A stretch of DNA of 64,000 bases from Dysgonomonas sp. PF1-14 (GTDB taxonomy: Bacteria; Bacteroidota; Bacteroidia; Bacteroidales; Dysgonomonadaceae). A program made the position numbers and the translations under genes. The notes beneath the pieces are model-generated. The model was not told the DNA's origin and searched no databases. It saw only the letters and a list, made by a program, of their open reading frames with translations. This document shows, piece by piece, positions 26,992 through 35,923 of this stretch; within the stretch, counting starts at the first letter, position 1, and every line of letters begins with the position of its first letter. Where the stretch lies: assembly GCF_029892965.1 (NCBI RefSeq), contig NZ_JARXWN010000011.1, positions 62,001 through 126,000 on the forward strand, in the 5' to 3' direction.

Positions 26992-29190
26992 CTAACTTAA
27001 TCGGCTGACTTCTTTTACACCTTTTACGGTTTTTAGCTTCTTTATCAGCCCGTTGAGCATATCGGTGTTGTTGAGCATGACCGAGATACTGCCATGAAAC
27101 AATCCGTCGTTGCTATCTATGCTGATCGAACGCATATTTATGCCCGATTCTTTGGCTATGATCGAAGTCAGATTGTTGATGATGCCGATGTCGTCGTGAC
27201 CGATAACCCGTAATGTAACGGTGTAGAGCGAACCCGATTTGCCTGTCCATCGGGCAGGGATCACCCTGTAGGCAAACCGCGATATCATATCGTTTGCATT
27301 AGGACAGTTTTTACGGTGTATCTTTATCCCCTGCGAAGATACGAAGCCGAATATTTCATCCCCGTATATCGGGTTACAGCATTTGGCGAGTTTGTAGTCT
27401 ACCCCTGTCAGGTTGTGGTCTATAACAAGTTCTTCCTTACTGGTCAGCTCTTTTATATTCTCGGTCTGGTGTACAACATAGTTCTCGGCACTAATGGCTT
27501 CGTGCTTTTCGTGTTGCTCGCCTTTCTCCAGTTCCAGATACTGGTCTATTACGGTATTTACATCGAGGGCTTCTTCCGCTATCTTGATATAGAAGTCGGT
27601 AACGGTCTTAAAGCCCAGTTTTTTGATAAGGCGCATCATGATGGAATCGTTGATCTCCATCTTGCGGTTTTTTACGCGGCGCTTCATCATTTCTTTGGCT
27701 ATCTCTACCTGCTTGTTGGCTTCCTCTTTGAGGCTTTGGCGTATCTTGTTTTTTGCCTTCGAGGTGGTTACAAAGTTCAGCCAGTCCTGTTTAGGAGACT
27801 GATTCGGAGAAGTTACTACTTCTATCTGGTCTCCGTTTTTTAGTTTGTGCCGTATAGAAACGTTCTTGCCATTAATCTTTCCCGACACACAGGTAGAACC
27901 TACGCGCGAGTGTATGGCAAAAGCGAAATCGAGTACGGTCGCACCTTTCGGTAGCTTGTGTAAATCTCCTTTTGGCGTAAAGACATATATTTCGTCATCG
28001 TAGAGGTCGAGTTTGAAGTTTTCGAGCTTTTCTCCCGATGCCATATCTTTGTTCTCGAGCATTTCGCGCAGGCCGGTCAGCCAGTCATCCATTCTCGACT
28101 GGCTTTTTACGCCTTTATACTTCCAGTGTGCAGCAAGTCCGCGTTCGGCTATTTCATCCATGCGACGGGTACGTATCTGTACTTCTACCCAGCGCGATTC
28201 GGGTCCCATTACTGTTGTATGCAACGATTCGTATCCATTGCTTTTGGGAATAGACAGCCAGTCTTTCAGCCTTTTCGGGTTCGGGGTGTACAGGTCGGTA
28301 ACGATAGAATATGCCTGCCAGCATTCGGCTTTCTCTTTATCGAGTGGCGATTCGAGTATGATACGTATGGCAAACAGGTCGTAGATAGACTCAAAGTCTA
28401 TCTTCTGTTTCTTTAGCTTATTGTTGATCGAAGAAATGGACTTGACGCGTCCTTTAACATCGTATTTCAGTCCTGTTTCTTTCAGTTTATTGTCTATCGG
28501 TGTTATGAATTCTGCAATATATTTATCGCGGGATGCTTTGCTCTCACTTATCTTCTCCAAAATGAAATCATAAGCCTCTCTGTCGGTATATTTCAGGTAA
28601 AGGTCTTCCAACTCGGTTTTTATATTATACAAACCCAGTTTATGTGCCAACGGCGTGTACAGGTATGATACTTCTACAGCCAGTTGCAGGCGATACTTTT
28701 CGGGATAGCTTTCGGCACATCTTATTTTGTGCAGGCGGCTAGCTATCTTAATAAGGATTACCCGCATATCTTCGGCGAGGGTTATCAGCAGTTTGATGTA
28801 GTTGTCGGATGCCATTGTCGACTCATTTACATCGAGTGCATTTACCTTGATCAATCCGGCTACAATATCTGCCACATCATTGCCGAATAGTTTCCTTATT
28901 TCGTCAGATGATACACATTTGTGCATAACCGGCCTGTAGAGGATAAGGGCAATGATAGATGCGCTTTTCAGCCCGAGTTCTTCTATAAGGATTATACTTG
29001 TGCTGACAGTGAGGTCTGTGATACTGCCTATTTTCTCATCTTTGCGGTAGACGCCATCAGACATAGCCTTCTTCACTACTGTGCGGAGTTTAGATAGTTC
29101 GTCAGTAGTGAGGTTGTTTTTCAACCCGTTCATCAGTCTTTTAAACTTAGAAAGGGTCAGTCCTGCTGCATTGTAAGTCGGGTAGTTCAT
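26992..29190 (-). CDS. relA: RelA/SpoT homologue, synthetase only
   Basis: Makes (p)ppGpp under starvation. The 732 residues run: degenerate HD domain (about 30-180), synthetase (about 250-370, with GRVKSISSINNKL, YDLFAIRII, NGYESLHTTVMGP, VEVQIRT), TGS (about 405-465, with YVFTPKGDLHKLPKGATVLD), a Cys-Cys region in AKCCNPIYGDEIFGFV, and a C-terminal ACT domain. In the HD part, the expected HD pair is replaced by ALILYRPVMHK and the later A-D-R-L-H-N motif by ASRLHK, so hydrolase activity should be absent. A bifunctional relative is expected elsewhere in the genome. Preceded by about 250 bp without a clear promoter. Confidence 0.92.
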   Translation of the reverse strand: MNYPTYNAAGLTLSKFKRLMNGLKNNLTTDELSKLRTVVKKAMSDGVYRKDEKIGSITDLTVSTSIILIEELGLKSASIIALILYRPVMHKCVSSDEIRKLFGNDVADIVAGLIKVNALDVNESTMASDNYIKLLITLAEDMRVILIKIASRLHKIRCAESYPEKYRLQLAVEVSYLYTPLAHKLGLYNIKTELEDLYLKYTDREAYDFILEKISESKASRDKYIAEFITPIDNKLKETGLKYDVKGRVKSISSINNKLKKQKIDFESIYDLFAIRIILESPLDKEKAECWQAYSIVTDLYTPNPKRLKDWLSIPKSNGYESLHTTVMGPESRWVEVQIRTRRMDEIAERGLAAHWKYKGVKSQSRMDDWLTGLREMLENKDMASGEKLENFKLDLYDDEIYVFTPKGDLHKLPKGATVLDFAFAIHSRVGSTCVSGKINGKNVSIRHKLKNGDQIEVVTSPNQSPKQDWLNFVTTSKAKNKIRQSLKEEANKQVEIAKEMMKRRVKNRKMEINDSIMMRLIKKLGFKTVTDFYIKIAEEALDVNTVIDQYLELEKGEQHEKHEAISAENYVVHQTENIKELTSKEELVIDHNLTGVDYKLAKCCNPIYGDEIFGFVSSQGIKIHRKNCPNANDMISRFAYRVIPARWTGKSGSLYTVTLRVIGHDDIGIINNLTSIIAKESGINMRSISIDSNDGLFHGSISVMLNNTDMLNGLIKKLKTVKGVKEVSRLS

Positions 29191-29402
29191 CTTTGTTGCA
29201 TATATGTTGAGTCGGGCTACAAATTCTGTTTCATCAAAATCCGAGACATTTATCTATACTATAAATTGCTGACATTGGTAGTAACCGGATGTAAAATTAA
29301 TTTTTTTCTGCCAGTATAACGCTTTTTTGATAATAGATGTTTATATTTTTCCGTTTTTAGAAACTTTATGCTTTTTGAGGCAGGTAAGTTGGCAAAGCAG
29401 TT

Positions 29403-29410
29403 TAATTTTG
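29403..29410 (+). promoter_or_regulatory. -7 element of the 29442 gene
   Basis: TAATTTTG, an exact TAnnTTTG match 31 bp before the start codon. No well-spaced TTG -33 is visible. Confidence 0.4.
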
Positions 29411-29441
29411 TGTTTTTAACAAATATTTCAATCCGTAGTTT

Positions 29442-30047
29442 ATGAAACAGGACGATTATGCAAAGCTTGAGAAAGATCAGCAATTTAAGAAAGATTATCT
29501 GAATAGGACAATGTGGTGGAAGAGTGTACTTATGGTACCTCCTGTTTGTTTCTTGTTTGTTGGCTTGGTCGGGATACTCTATCTGTACAAGCAGGATTTG
29601 CTGATTTCGTGGTATATTACCCCTTATCTTATATTGTTTGTTATAGGTACCGTCTGGCTGAAAGCGATAAAAAAGCATATACAGAAGACGAAAATGGAAG
29701 TTGACGGTGCTTTTCGTGTATGCCTGGCTTCACCTGTGGGGGAGAAAGGCGGATATACCTATCTGGTATATGCAAACGATTCTCATCGTCACAACAAATA
29801 TTATGTGAAGACATTAGCGAAAGATATTGATTTTGCTGATTTGTCGGAGAAATATACTGACTCTGTAAAAAAGAAGCAGGTATCGGTGCAAAATTCTGAG
29901 AATAATGAGAGCTACTACGTTGTGGCTTATAAGACAAAAGATGTAGAAAAATGCAATAAAGATGCTCTGACGGATGAGATTATCCCCTTACTTTATATCG
30001 ATGATAACAATACGCTTATAATCAAAAAGAAAGATTTGATCGGCTGA
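29442..30047 (+). CDS. Membrane protein of unknown function
   Basis: 201 residues: a charged N-terminal helix (residues 1-22), two hydrophobic helices (about 28-48 and 55-76) joined by a short loop, then a hydrophilic domain of about 120 residues beginning KMEVDGAFRVCLASPVG, with no recognised motif. The membrane layout suggests that both ends face the cytoplasm. It is 56 bp upstream of a glycosyltransferase that seems to have its own -7 element. No family is recognised. Confidence 0.7.
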   Translation: MKQDDYAKLEKDQQFKKDYLNRTMWWKSVLMVPPVCFLFVGLVGILYLYKQDLLISWYITPYLILFVIGTVWLKAIKKHIQKTKMEVDGAFRVCLASPVGEKGGYTYLVYANDSHRHNKYYVKTLAKDIDFADLSEKYTDSVKKKQVSVQNSENNESYYVVAYKTKDVEKCNKDALTDEIIPLLYIDDNNTLIIKKKDLIG

Positions 30048-30074
30048 GATAAATACATTATACAATAATTGTAT

Positions 30075-30082
30075 TATATTTG
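30075..30082 (+). promoter_or_regulatory. -7 element of the glycosyltransferase gene
   Basis: TATATTTG, exact TAnnTTTG match, 21 bp before the start codon; a start near 30087 gives a leader of about 17 bases. Confidence 0.5.
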
Positions 30083-30103
30083 TACTGCATTTGACGAGAA
30101 CAT

Positions 30104-31216
30104 ATGAAGATTCTTTTAGTTGGCGAATACAGCCGCGCTCATCTGACCTTAGCTGAAGGACTACGCTCGATGGGACACGAAGTGTTAACGGCTTCGGATG
30201 GAGATGGTTTTAAAAATTATCCGCGCGATGTCGATCTTACCCGTAAAAGTTCGGGCTTGATCGATACATTGAGCAGTATGATGTCTGTCAACAACAAGTT
30301 CAAAGACTTTAAGGGCTACGATGTTGTACAGTTGATCAATCCTTGTTTTACTACCCAGAATGTAAAGGTAAACAGATACCTGTATAAGAAGTTGAGAAAG
30401 AATAATCAAAAGGTCTTTATGGGTGCTTTTGGTGACGATTCTTTTTGGGTTGAGGCCTGTCTGGGAAATAAGATATTTGATTACTCCGAGTTCTTTGTTG
30501 ATGGTAAGCCGATAAATGTGGATTTCAATCAGCGGTTTATCGATAAATGGATAGGTACGCCGCTCGAAGCGTTTAACAGGGAGCTTGCCGAGTCTGTAGA
30601 CGGTATTTCTGCCTGTCTGTTTGAGTATTATAAATCATACGAGCCATACTTTGCAGATAAACTGGAGTATATCCCACTGCCGTTGAATACCTCCGAGATA
30701 GAATTTCAGGAAATAAAAGAAGTGCCCGAGAAGGTGAACTTCTTTATCGGTATCAACAAGGTGAGGGAGAAGTTTAAGGGTACTGACGTTATGGAGCGTT
30801 CCCTTGCTCGTCTGAAAGAAAAATATCCTGATGATATAATTGTAACCAGAGTGGAGTCCGTTAGTTATGATGTATATCAACAGCTGATGTCGCAGGCACA
30901 TGTGGTGCTCGATCAGTTGTATTCACATACTCCTGCCATGAATGCCCTTTTGGCAATGGCTCAGGGTAAAGTTCTGGTCGGAGGCGGGGAGCCTTATATC
31001 TACGAATTGTATGATGATAAGGAGAATCAACCAATCATAAATGTTCATCCCAATGAGGATGATGTATTCGATAAATTGGAGTGGTTAGTGTTAAACAAGG
31101 AAGAAATTCCTGAAATTTCAAGAAAAAGCCGTTTCTTTGTCGAGAAAAATCATGACTATATAACAGTAGCTAAAAAATATATTAACTTTTGGAATAAAGA
31201 AGGTAATAGACAGTAG
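30104..31216 (+). CDS. Glycosyltransferase-like protein (GT-B fold)
   Basis: 370 residues starting MKILLVGEYSRAHLTLAEGL, with a GT-B-like N-terminal Rossmann pattern (SMGHEVLTASDGDGF, YDVVQLINP). The C-terminal half reads FFIGINKVREKFKGTDVMERSL, VVLDQLYSHTPAMNALLAMA and GKVLVGGGEP, which fits the donor-site half of family 4/1 enzymes, although the classical E-x7-E is not clear. The sugar donor and acceptor are unknown. It stands alone, with its own -7 element and a strong terminator, so no polysaccharide cluster surrounds it. Confidence 0.75.
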   Translation: MKILLVGEYSRAHLTLAEGLRSMGHEVLTASDGDGFKNYPRDVDLTRKSSGLIDTLSSMMSVNNKFKDFKGYDVVQLINPCFTTQNVKVNRYLYKKLRKNNQKVFMGAFGDDSFWVEACLGNKIFDYSEFFVDGKPINVDFNQRFIDKWIGTPLEAFNRELAESVDGISACLFEYYKSYEPYFADKLEYIPLPLNTSEIEFQEIKEVPEKVNFFIGINKVREKFKGTDVMERSLARLKEKYPDDIIVTRVESVSYDVYQQLMSQAHVVLDQLYSHTPAMNALLAMAQGKVLVGGGEPYIYELYDDKENQPIINVHPNEDDVFDKLEWLVLNKEEIPEISRKSRFFVEKNHDYITVAKKYINFWNKEGNRQ

Positions 31217-31248
31217 TGCAAGAAGACAAATATTGAATGACAACAAGC

Positions 31249-31292
31249 AAAAGGAGCTTCCACGATCGGGTTGCTCCTTTGTATCTTTTTTT
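31249..31292 (+). terminator. Terminator of the glycosyltransferase gene
   Basis: AAAGGAGC and GCTCCTTT arms around a 15-base loop, followed by GTATCTTTTTTT. Confidence 0.85.
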
Positions 31293-31297
31293 AGCCC

Positions 31298-32080
31298 TTA
31301 TTCTGATTGTTTTGCCTTGTCCCACAGGGCGTCCATTTCGCTTAGTGTCATGTCTTTAATGTTTTGTCCTTGCCTTTTGGCTTCCTGCTCTATATAATTA
31401 AATCTATGAATGAATTTCTGGTTAGTACGCTCCAGTGCATTATCCGGATTCACCTTATATAAGCGGGCTGCATTGATGAGGCTGAAGAACAGGTCGCCGA
31501 ATTCGGCTTCCGTCTTATCTTCGTTCATGTGGGCTACCTCATTTTTCAGTTCGGTCAGTTCTTCCGCGACTTTATCCCATACATCTTCTTTCTTGTTCCA
31601 GTCGAATCCGGCGTTGCGGGCTTTGTCCTGTATGCGATGTGCTTTAGCTATGGATGGGAGCGAGGCGGGTACGCCTTCGAGGATTGTTTTATTGCCTCCC
31701 TTTTCTTTCAGCTTGATCTGCTCCCATGATTTTTCTACTTCGCCGGCAGTGTTAGCAGCTTCGTCACCAAATACATGCGGATGGCGGAAAATAAGCTTAT
31801 CGCAGAGTGCATTGCATACATCGGCTATGTCGTATGTGCCTTTCTCTTCGCCTATCTTAGCATAGAAAACTACATGAAGGAGTACATCGCCTAGTTCTTT
31901 CTTTATCTCGTTGTCGTCATTTCTGATGATGGCTTCGCACAGTTCATACACCTCTTCTATCGTATTTGTGCGTAGGCTTTCGTTTGTTTGTTTGGCATCC
32001 CAGGGGCATTTTACCCGCAGTTCGTCCATAATGTCGAGGAGTCTGCCGAAAGCCTCTGTCTTTTGTTCTTTTGTGTGCAT
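31298..32080 (-). CDS. mazG: Nucleoside triphosphate pyrophosphohydrolase MazG
   Basis: House-cleaning enzyme that hydrolyses nucleoside triphosphates to monophosphates and pyrophosphate. The 260-residue protein has two MazG domains: CPWDAKQTNESLRTNTIEE and VYELCEAI with the metal site ELGDVLLHVVFYAKI, then a second half with EELTELKNEV and EFGDLFFSLINAARL. It is downstream of dsbD, but a terminator hairpin separates them. Confidence 0.94.
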   Translation of the reverse strand: MHTKEQKTEAFGRLLDIMDELRVKCPWDAKQTNESLRTNTIEEVYELCEAIIRNDDNEIKKELGDVLLHVVFYAKIGEEKGTYDIADVCNALCDKLIFRHPHVFGDEAANTAGEVEKSWEQIKLKEKGGNKTILEGVPASLPSIAKAHRIQDKARNAGFDWNKKEDVWDKVAEELTELKNEVAHMNEDKTEAEFGDLFFSLINAARLYKVNPDNALERTNQKFIHRFNYIEQEAKRQGQNIKDMTLSEMDALWDKAKQSE

Positions 32081-32088
32081 TGTGCCTT

Positions 32089-32134
32089 AATATTTTAAAG
32101 GAAAAGCAGACTTTCCATGAAATCTGCTTTTCCG
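32089..32134 (-). terminator. Terminator of dsbD
   Basis: GGAAAAGCAGA and TCTGCTTTTCC (11-bp perfect arms) on the minus strand, followed by a T/A-rich run. Confidence 0.85.
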
Positions 32135-32140
32135 TATTGT

Positions 32141-34177
32141 TTATTCTGTTTTCAGGTCTTTTATCTTCTTGAAGTTATCCAATCCCGTATTCAGAAATTG
32201 TATATACTTTTCTACATCTGTATTATAGGCATATGAAGGCCCTATCGGTTTCCCTTCCGGACTCAACAGTACATAATATGGCTGCGAATTAGTGCCGAAC
32301 TTGTGGCGTTGCAGATAGCTCCACTTATCTCCGATAGTTTTCAGTTTCGTGGTTTTTCCATTTTCTTGAACTTCTATTGTTTGTGGTAGACTCTCTTTGT
32401 CATCTACCATAAGTGTTATCAGTACATATTCATTTTCAAGCATATGTTTTACGGTAGGGTTTATCCATACAGAAGTTTCCATGTCCCTGCAATTGACACA
32501 ACCATATCCGGAGAAGTCTATCATGACGGGCTTGTTGTTTTTGCGGGCATATTCCATTCCGGATTCATAGTCTTCAAATTTAGCATGTACTGCACCCTCA
32601 TAAAGATTGAAGTCTTGGGTTTTTGGCAATGGGGCGAAAGCGCTGATCGCACGTAACGGCGCTCCCCATAGCCCAGGAACCATATATACAGCAAAGCTTA
32701 ATGATATGATAGCTAAAAATAACCGGAATACTCCCACATGGTTGGATTCACTGTCGTGCGGGAAACGTAGTTTGCCTAACAAATAGATTCCCAACAATGC
32801 AAAGATCACAATCCACAAAACAAGGAATACTTCGCGGTCTAAGATTCCCCATTTATTAGTCATGTCAGCAACTGACAGGAATTTTAGGGCTAGTGCCAGT
32901 TCTAAAAATCCAAGTACGACTTTTACCGAGTTGAGCCATCCTCCGGATTTTGGCATATTGTTGAGCCAGGAAGGGAATATGGCGAAAAGAGTAAAAGGTA
33001 TGGATAATGCTAAGGCGAAACCGAACATTCCTATTGCCGGACCTAAAATTTCTCCGGATGTTGCTGTTTCTACGAGCAGTGTGCCAATGATAGGCCCTGT
33101 GCATGAAAACGAGACTAAGGCCAGAGTAAATGCCATGAAGAATATGCTTATAAAGCCGGTTGTAGAATCAGCTTTGCTATCTATTTTATTTGTCCATGAT
33201 GATGGTAATACAATTTCAAATGCTCCGAAAAATGAAGCAGCAAAGACGATAAGCAGGGCAAATAGAAATAGGTTGAATATCTTATTTGTAGATAAATCAT
33301 TCAGCGCACTTGCTCCGAACAGCAATGTGATAAGCAAGCCAAGAGTCAGATATATTATTATTATAGCTATACCATATGTCAAAGCGTCTTTCACTGCTTT
33401 TGCCTTACTTTTCTTATTTCTCTTCAGAAAAAAGCTGACAGTCATAGGAATTATTGGCCACACACAAGGAGTAACCAAAGCAATGAGCCCACCGATGAAT
33501 CCCCAGAACAAGATACCTAATAACGATTCTTGTGACAAGTCTCCCGCAGCTCCATATGCTTTTAATTCATCTACTACAGGTGCCCATAAATCATTGGCTG
33601 CTACCGGAGCCGGAACAGCCTGAGATAAAGAGTCGGTACTGATACTGTCTGATGCATTTATTTCAGGTTTTTCCTCTGTTGGTTTATCTGTTTCTCCTGT
33701 GGCAACAACCAATGTTGCGGGCAGGTCTTTTGCTGTATAGCTATAGTCTATCTTAATAGGGATACATTGTCCGTCGACTTCGCTACATACCTGCGAGCGT
33801 AGGTCACCTTCGAGTACAAAGGCTGCTTTGTCGGTTACCTTGAAGCGCTGAACGAAGGTTGCTTGTCCTTCGTAATAACCTACCTGCATTTGGAATATCT
33901 CGTCATAGCTTTTCTTAAGCTTGGAGTTGACTGGTTTGAATGTGCCGACTTTAGTAGCTCCTTTCAGTTTGTCTACAGATAAACTCGTGGGCATAGGACC
34001 GCCTTCGGGTATATGTATATCATAGAGATGCCATGTAGGATCTATCTTGAAATTTGTAACAAGTTCGATTTCTCCATTGCCTTTATCTTCCAGTTTTATC
34101 GTCCATTTGGCCGGTTCCTGCGAGTAAGCACCGATTATGGTAATTAAGGATATGATCAGTAATAATAATCTCTTCAT
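32141..34177 (-). CDS. dsbD: Thiol:disulfide interchange protein DsbD
   Basis: Carries electrons from cytoplasmic thioredoxin across the inner membrane to periplasmic thiol proteins. The 678-residue protein has a signal peptide (to about AYSQ), an N-terminal DsbD-alpha-like domain with the cysteines of VCSEVDGQCIP, a central eight-helix membrane domain with ATPCVWPIIPMTV and FSCTGPIIG, and a C-terminal thioredoxin domain with the active site YGCVNC. It may supply reductant to the TlpA-like lipoproteins near 19 kb; that link is inferred. Confidence 0.95.
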   Translation of the reverse strand: MKRLLLLIISLITIIGAYSQEPAKWTIKLEDKGNGEIELVTNFKIDPTWHLYDIHIPEGGPMPTSLSVDKLKGATKVGTFKPVNSKLKKSYDEIFQMQVGYYEGQATFVQRFKVTDKAAFVLEGDLRSQVCSEVDGQCIPIKIDYSYTAKDLPATLVVATGETDKPTEEKPEINASDSISTDSLSQAVPAPVAANDLWAPVVDELKAYGAAGDLSQESLLGILFWGFIGGLIALVTPCVWPIIPMTVSFFLKRNKKSKAKAVKDALTYGIAIIIIYLTLGLLITLLFGASALNDLSTNKIFNLFLFALLIVFAASFFGAFEIVLPSSWTNKIDSKADSTTGFISIFFMAFTLALVSFSCTGPIIGTLLVETATSGEILGPAIGMFGFALALSIPFTLFAIFPSWLNNMPKSGGWLNSVKVVLGFLELALALKFLSVADMTNKWGILDREVFLVLWIVIFALLGIYLLGKLRFPHDSESNHVGVFRLFLAIISLSFAVYMVPGLWGAPLRAISAFAPLPKTQDFNLYEGAVHAKFEDYESGMEYARKNNKPVMIDFSGYGCVNCRDMETSVWINPTVKHMLENEYVLITLMVDDKESLPQTIEVQENGKTTKLKTIGDKWSYLQRHKFGTNSQPYYVLLSPEGKPIGPSYAYNTDVEKYIQFLNTGLDNFKKIKDLKTE

Positions 34178-34220
34178 GTATAATATTTTTTAAGAATGCT
34201 ACTATATTGGACTGAACCGA

Positions 34221-34254
34221 CAAATATAAGAAAAAAGCGCCTATAATATCAAAA
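34221..34254 (-). promoter_or_regulatory. Promoter of dsbD
   Basis: On the minus strand TTTTG (34250-34254), a 21-base spacer and TATATTTG (34221-34228). The start near 34216 gives a leader close to 39 bases. Confidence 0.65.
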
Positions 34255-34479
34255 TGACAGTTCTATTTTTCTATTATTGATTCTTTATAACTGTCTAATG
34301 GTGATAGTTATAATCTATATCCCTCTTTCTTGCTTTCTGTCATTTGTGAAAACTGAATTTTATTGAAACCTGTCAGGGCTTTATTATTAGACCATATAAT
34401 TTTCTTATCGTGTATTTTTAGAAGTTCTATTTGTTTTATATGAACAAAAATAAATGACATTATGTTTATTCGAAAATGA

Positions 34480-34584
34480 GCGGTTTTCAAAGAACGAGAA
34501 TCGCCGGAAGCCGCCGGCAATCTGGAGAAGCTGAAACAATACGAAAGTTATGAAAAAGCTGTAAAAGAACAATCGGAGAAATAG
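34480..34584 (+). pseudogene. Possible 3' remnant of a lost gene
   Basis: A reading frame without any start codon ends at 34584 and has coding-like composition, with tail NLEKLKQYESYEKAVKEQSE. Codons are GC-richer than the AT-rich surroundings. It ends 18 bp before MITE copy 1. The parent gene is not recognised. Confidence 0.3.
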
Positions 34585-34602
34585 AGGGAGAAAGAAGACT
34601 AA

Positions 34603-34784
34603 GAGTCTGTTTAAATTTTATTCATTCAGATTTTTAGAGCCATTTTGGGAATAATTTATTCTTTTTTGAGGTGATAATAGCGGGCTATTTAAGCCGATAA
34701 AAGGGATAAATTAAACCAAAAGAGCCTAAAAATGAATGAAAAAGAATCTATAATAAAATATTTTGGTAAAATTTAAACAGGCTC
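34603..34784. mobile_element. MITE copy 1 (182 bp)
   Basis: Ends GAGTCTGTTTAAATTTTA and TAAAATTTAAACAGGCTC are inverted repeats of 18 bp with one mismatch. Flanked by TAA on both sides (34600-34602 and 34785-34787). A central hairpin AATAGC-GG-GCTATT. No coding capacity. Almost identical, in the opposite orientation, to copy 3 at 42700. The TNA duplications point to an IS5/IS1031-like transposase. Confidence 0.9.
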
Positions 34785-34812
34785 TAAATAACAATTACTT
34801 TTTTAATACATC

Positions 34813-34843
34813 CAAAAAGGCTGTCTTGTGATAAGACAGCCTT
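34813..34843 (-). terminator. Terminator of the CPBP/small membrane protein operon
   Basis: AAGGCTGTCTT and AAGACAGCCTT (11-bp perfect arms, 5-base loop) with A-run on the plus-strand left side and a T-rich run on the right, so it could work in both directions. It overlaps the last codons of the 60-codon gene. Confidence 0.85.
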
Positions 34844-35024
34844 ACGTTTTTCTTTTTCTTTTATAGTTTAGTAAATCCCAAACTAATAGAATTGCATTTA
34901 TAACTACAATACTTATCAGAATCTCCTGAATATTTCTGTTCTGAAAAATATAATATTTCAGAATAAAGACAATAATACCGACCACAGTATATAGTAGACA
35001 GTTCTTTAAGATGTAATTTTTCAT
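34842..35024 (-). CDS. Small membrane protein, 60 aa, coupled to CPBP protease
   Basis: Two hydrophobic helices (about residues 9-26 and 33-50) and a basic end NYKRKRKT. Its ATG overlaps the stop of the upstream CPBP gene as ATGA, and a strong terminator begins at its stop codon; both support a real, cotranslated gene despite its size. No family recognised. Small hydrophobic partners of CPBP proteases can be substrates or regulators; that is an inference here. Confidence 0.6.
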   Translation of the reverse strand: MKNYILKNCLLYTVVGIIVFILKYYIFQNRNIQEILISIVVINAILLVWDLLNYKRKRKT

Positions 35025-35509
35025 AACATTGTATTAACGAAAAATGCAATCAGGTTTTTAAAAATATGTATTCCCCAAACAATAAGGAAGGCAAAATATG
35101 TATTTTTTAGTTTTTTGATACTGAAAATATATGTGAAATTTAAGATTATTCCGGCACAGAAAGTATATAATATATAGGCTATACTAAAATAGTGAAACAA
35201 ACTAAATATAATACTAGAGAGTATTATTATTAAAAAGACAGACTTTATTTCGAATATTTTTCTTAATAATATATACAATGAGAATTGAAATAGGAGTGTT
35301 TCTATGAATGGTGATATTATACAAGTTCTCCAAAAAGAAAGCTTTTCTAAAATAGATGGAGTAATAAGCTGAGATGCATTAGAGAAAATATTTACAGGTA
35401 TTAGTATTAATGCTGGAAATAGATAAAATAAAATGAATAAAAGTAGAATGGAGACCAGAAATTTTAGCCTCCAAAAAAATCTATATATCTTAATTATTAT
35501 AAGACTCAT
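35021..35509 (-). CDS. CPBP-family intramembrane glutamic protease, divergent
   Basis: Very hydrophobic protein, about 162 residues. The CPBP (Rce1/Abi) motifs can be read: motif 1 as SPFIETLLFQ (usual EExxxR becomes ETLLFQ), motif 2 FSLFH (FxxxH) and motif 3 HIFKN (HxxxN). One acidic residue of motif 1 and its Arg are changed, so activity is uncertain. The start at 35509 (MSLIIIKIYRFFW) is preferred; an ATG at 35524 lies inside the end of an IS982 remnant and would add MHHGL. The locus is AT-rich and framed by mobile elements, suggesting transfer. It could be a bacteriocin-immunity or peptide-processing protease; that is not shown by the sequence. Confidence 0.7.
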   Translation of the reverse strand: MSLIIIKIYRFFWRLKFLVSILLLFILFYLFPALILIPVNIFSNASQLITPSILEKLSFWRTCIISPFIETLLFQFSLYILLRKIFEIKSVFLIIILSSIIFSLFHYFSIAYILYTFCAGIILNFTYIFSIKKLKNTYFAFLIVWGIHIFKNLIAFFVNTML

Positions 35510-35524
35510 TAACCCATGGTGCAT

Positions 35525-35740
35525 TTAAGCGATTTCGGTTTTTAGGTTATTAATATTTCGGTTGTTTAATTTATTAATGAGTTGTATGACGATCAGAGCC
35601 ATTGTTTTAGATAGTATCCTATTCTTGAACCCATCAAATGACTTAGCATAATTTCTTCGAATCATATATTGGTCGCATAATTGTGAGAATAAAGTTTCGA
35701 TTCGCTTTCTTGACTTTCTAAAAATATAAGTCTGAGGTTT
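35525..35740 (-). pseudogene. IS982-family transposase, C-terminal remnant
   Basis: Reading on the minus strand from the MITE edge gives an open frame of 71 codons to TAA: KPQTYIFRKSRKRIETLFSQ, then CDQYMIRRNYAKSFDGFKNR and a tail ending NNLKTEIA. The RKRIETLFSQL block is typical of the end of IS982 DDE transposases. The N-terminal three quarters are absent. The stop codon is directly followed by ATG, the alternative start of the CPBP gene. Confidence 0.85.
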
Positions 35741-35741
35741 A

Positions 35742-35923
35742 GAGCCTGTTTAAATTTTATTCGTTTAGGTTTTCAGAACTATTTTTGGAATGATTTTTTC
35801 TTATCTGAAGCGCGAATAGCGGGCTATTCAAGCTGAAGAAAGGGGAAAATCGGACAAAAAGAGACTGAAAATGAACGAAAAAAGAACGATAACAAAATGT
35901 TTTGGTAAAATTTAAACAGGTTC
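35742..35923. mobile_element. MITE copy 2 (182 bp), nested in IS982 remnant
   Basis: Same length and ends (GAGCCTGTTTAAATTTTA / TAAAATTTAAACAGGTTC) and central hairpin AATAGC-GG-GCTATT as copy 1, but diverged inside. Flanked by TTA on both sides (35739-35741, 35924-35926). Confidence 0.88.

Larger units (their letters stand above)
34178..34841. other. 664-bp gap: promoter, gene remnant, MITE, terminator
   Basis: Holds the dsbD promoter (34221-34254), about 200 bp of AT-rich sequence without signals, a possible 3' gene remnant ending at 34584, MITE copy 1 (34603-34784), and the terminator of the CPBP operon (34813-34843). Confidence 0.6.

Noticed and set aside
34308-34520. 70-codon minus-strand frame in the dsbD/MITE gap
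   Set aside because: No domain, signal or neighbour support; the opposite strand has a more coding-like remnant.
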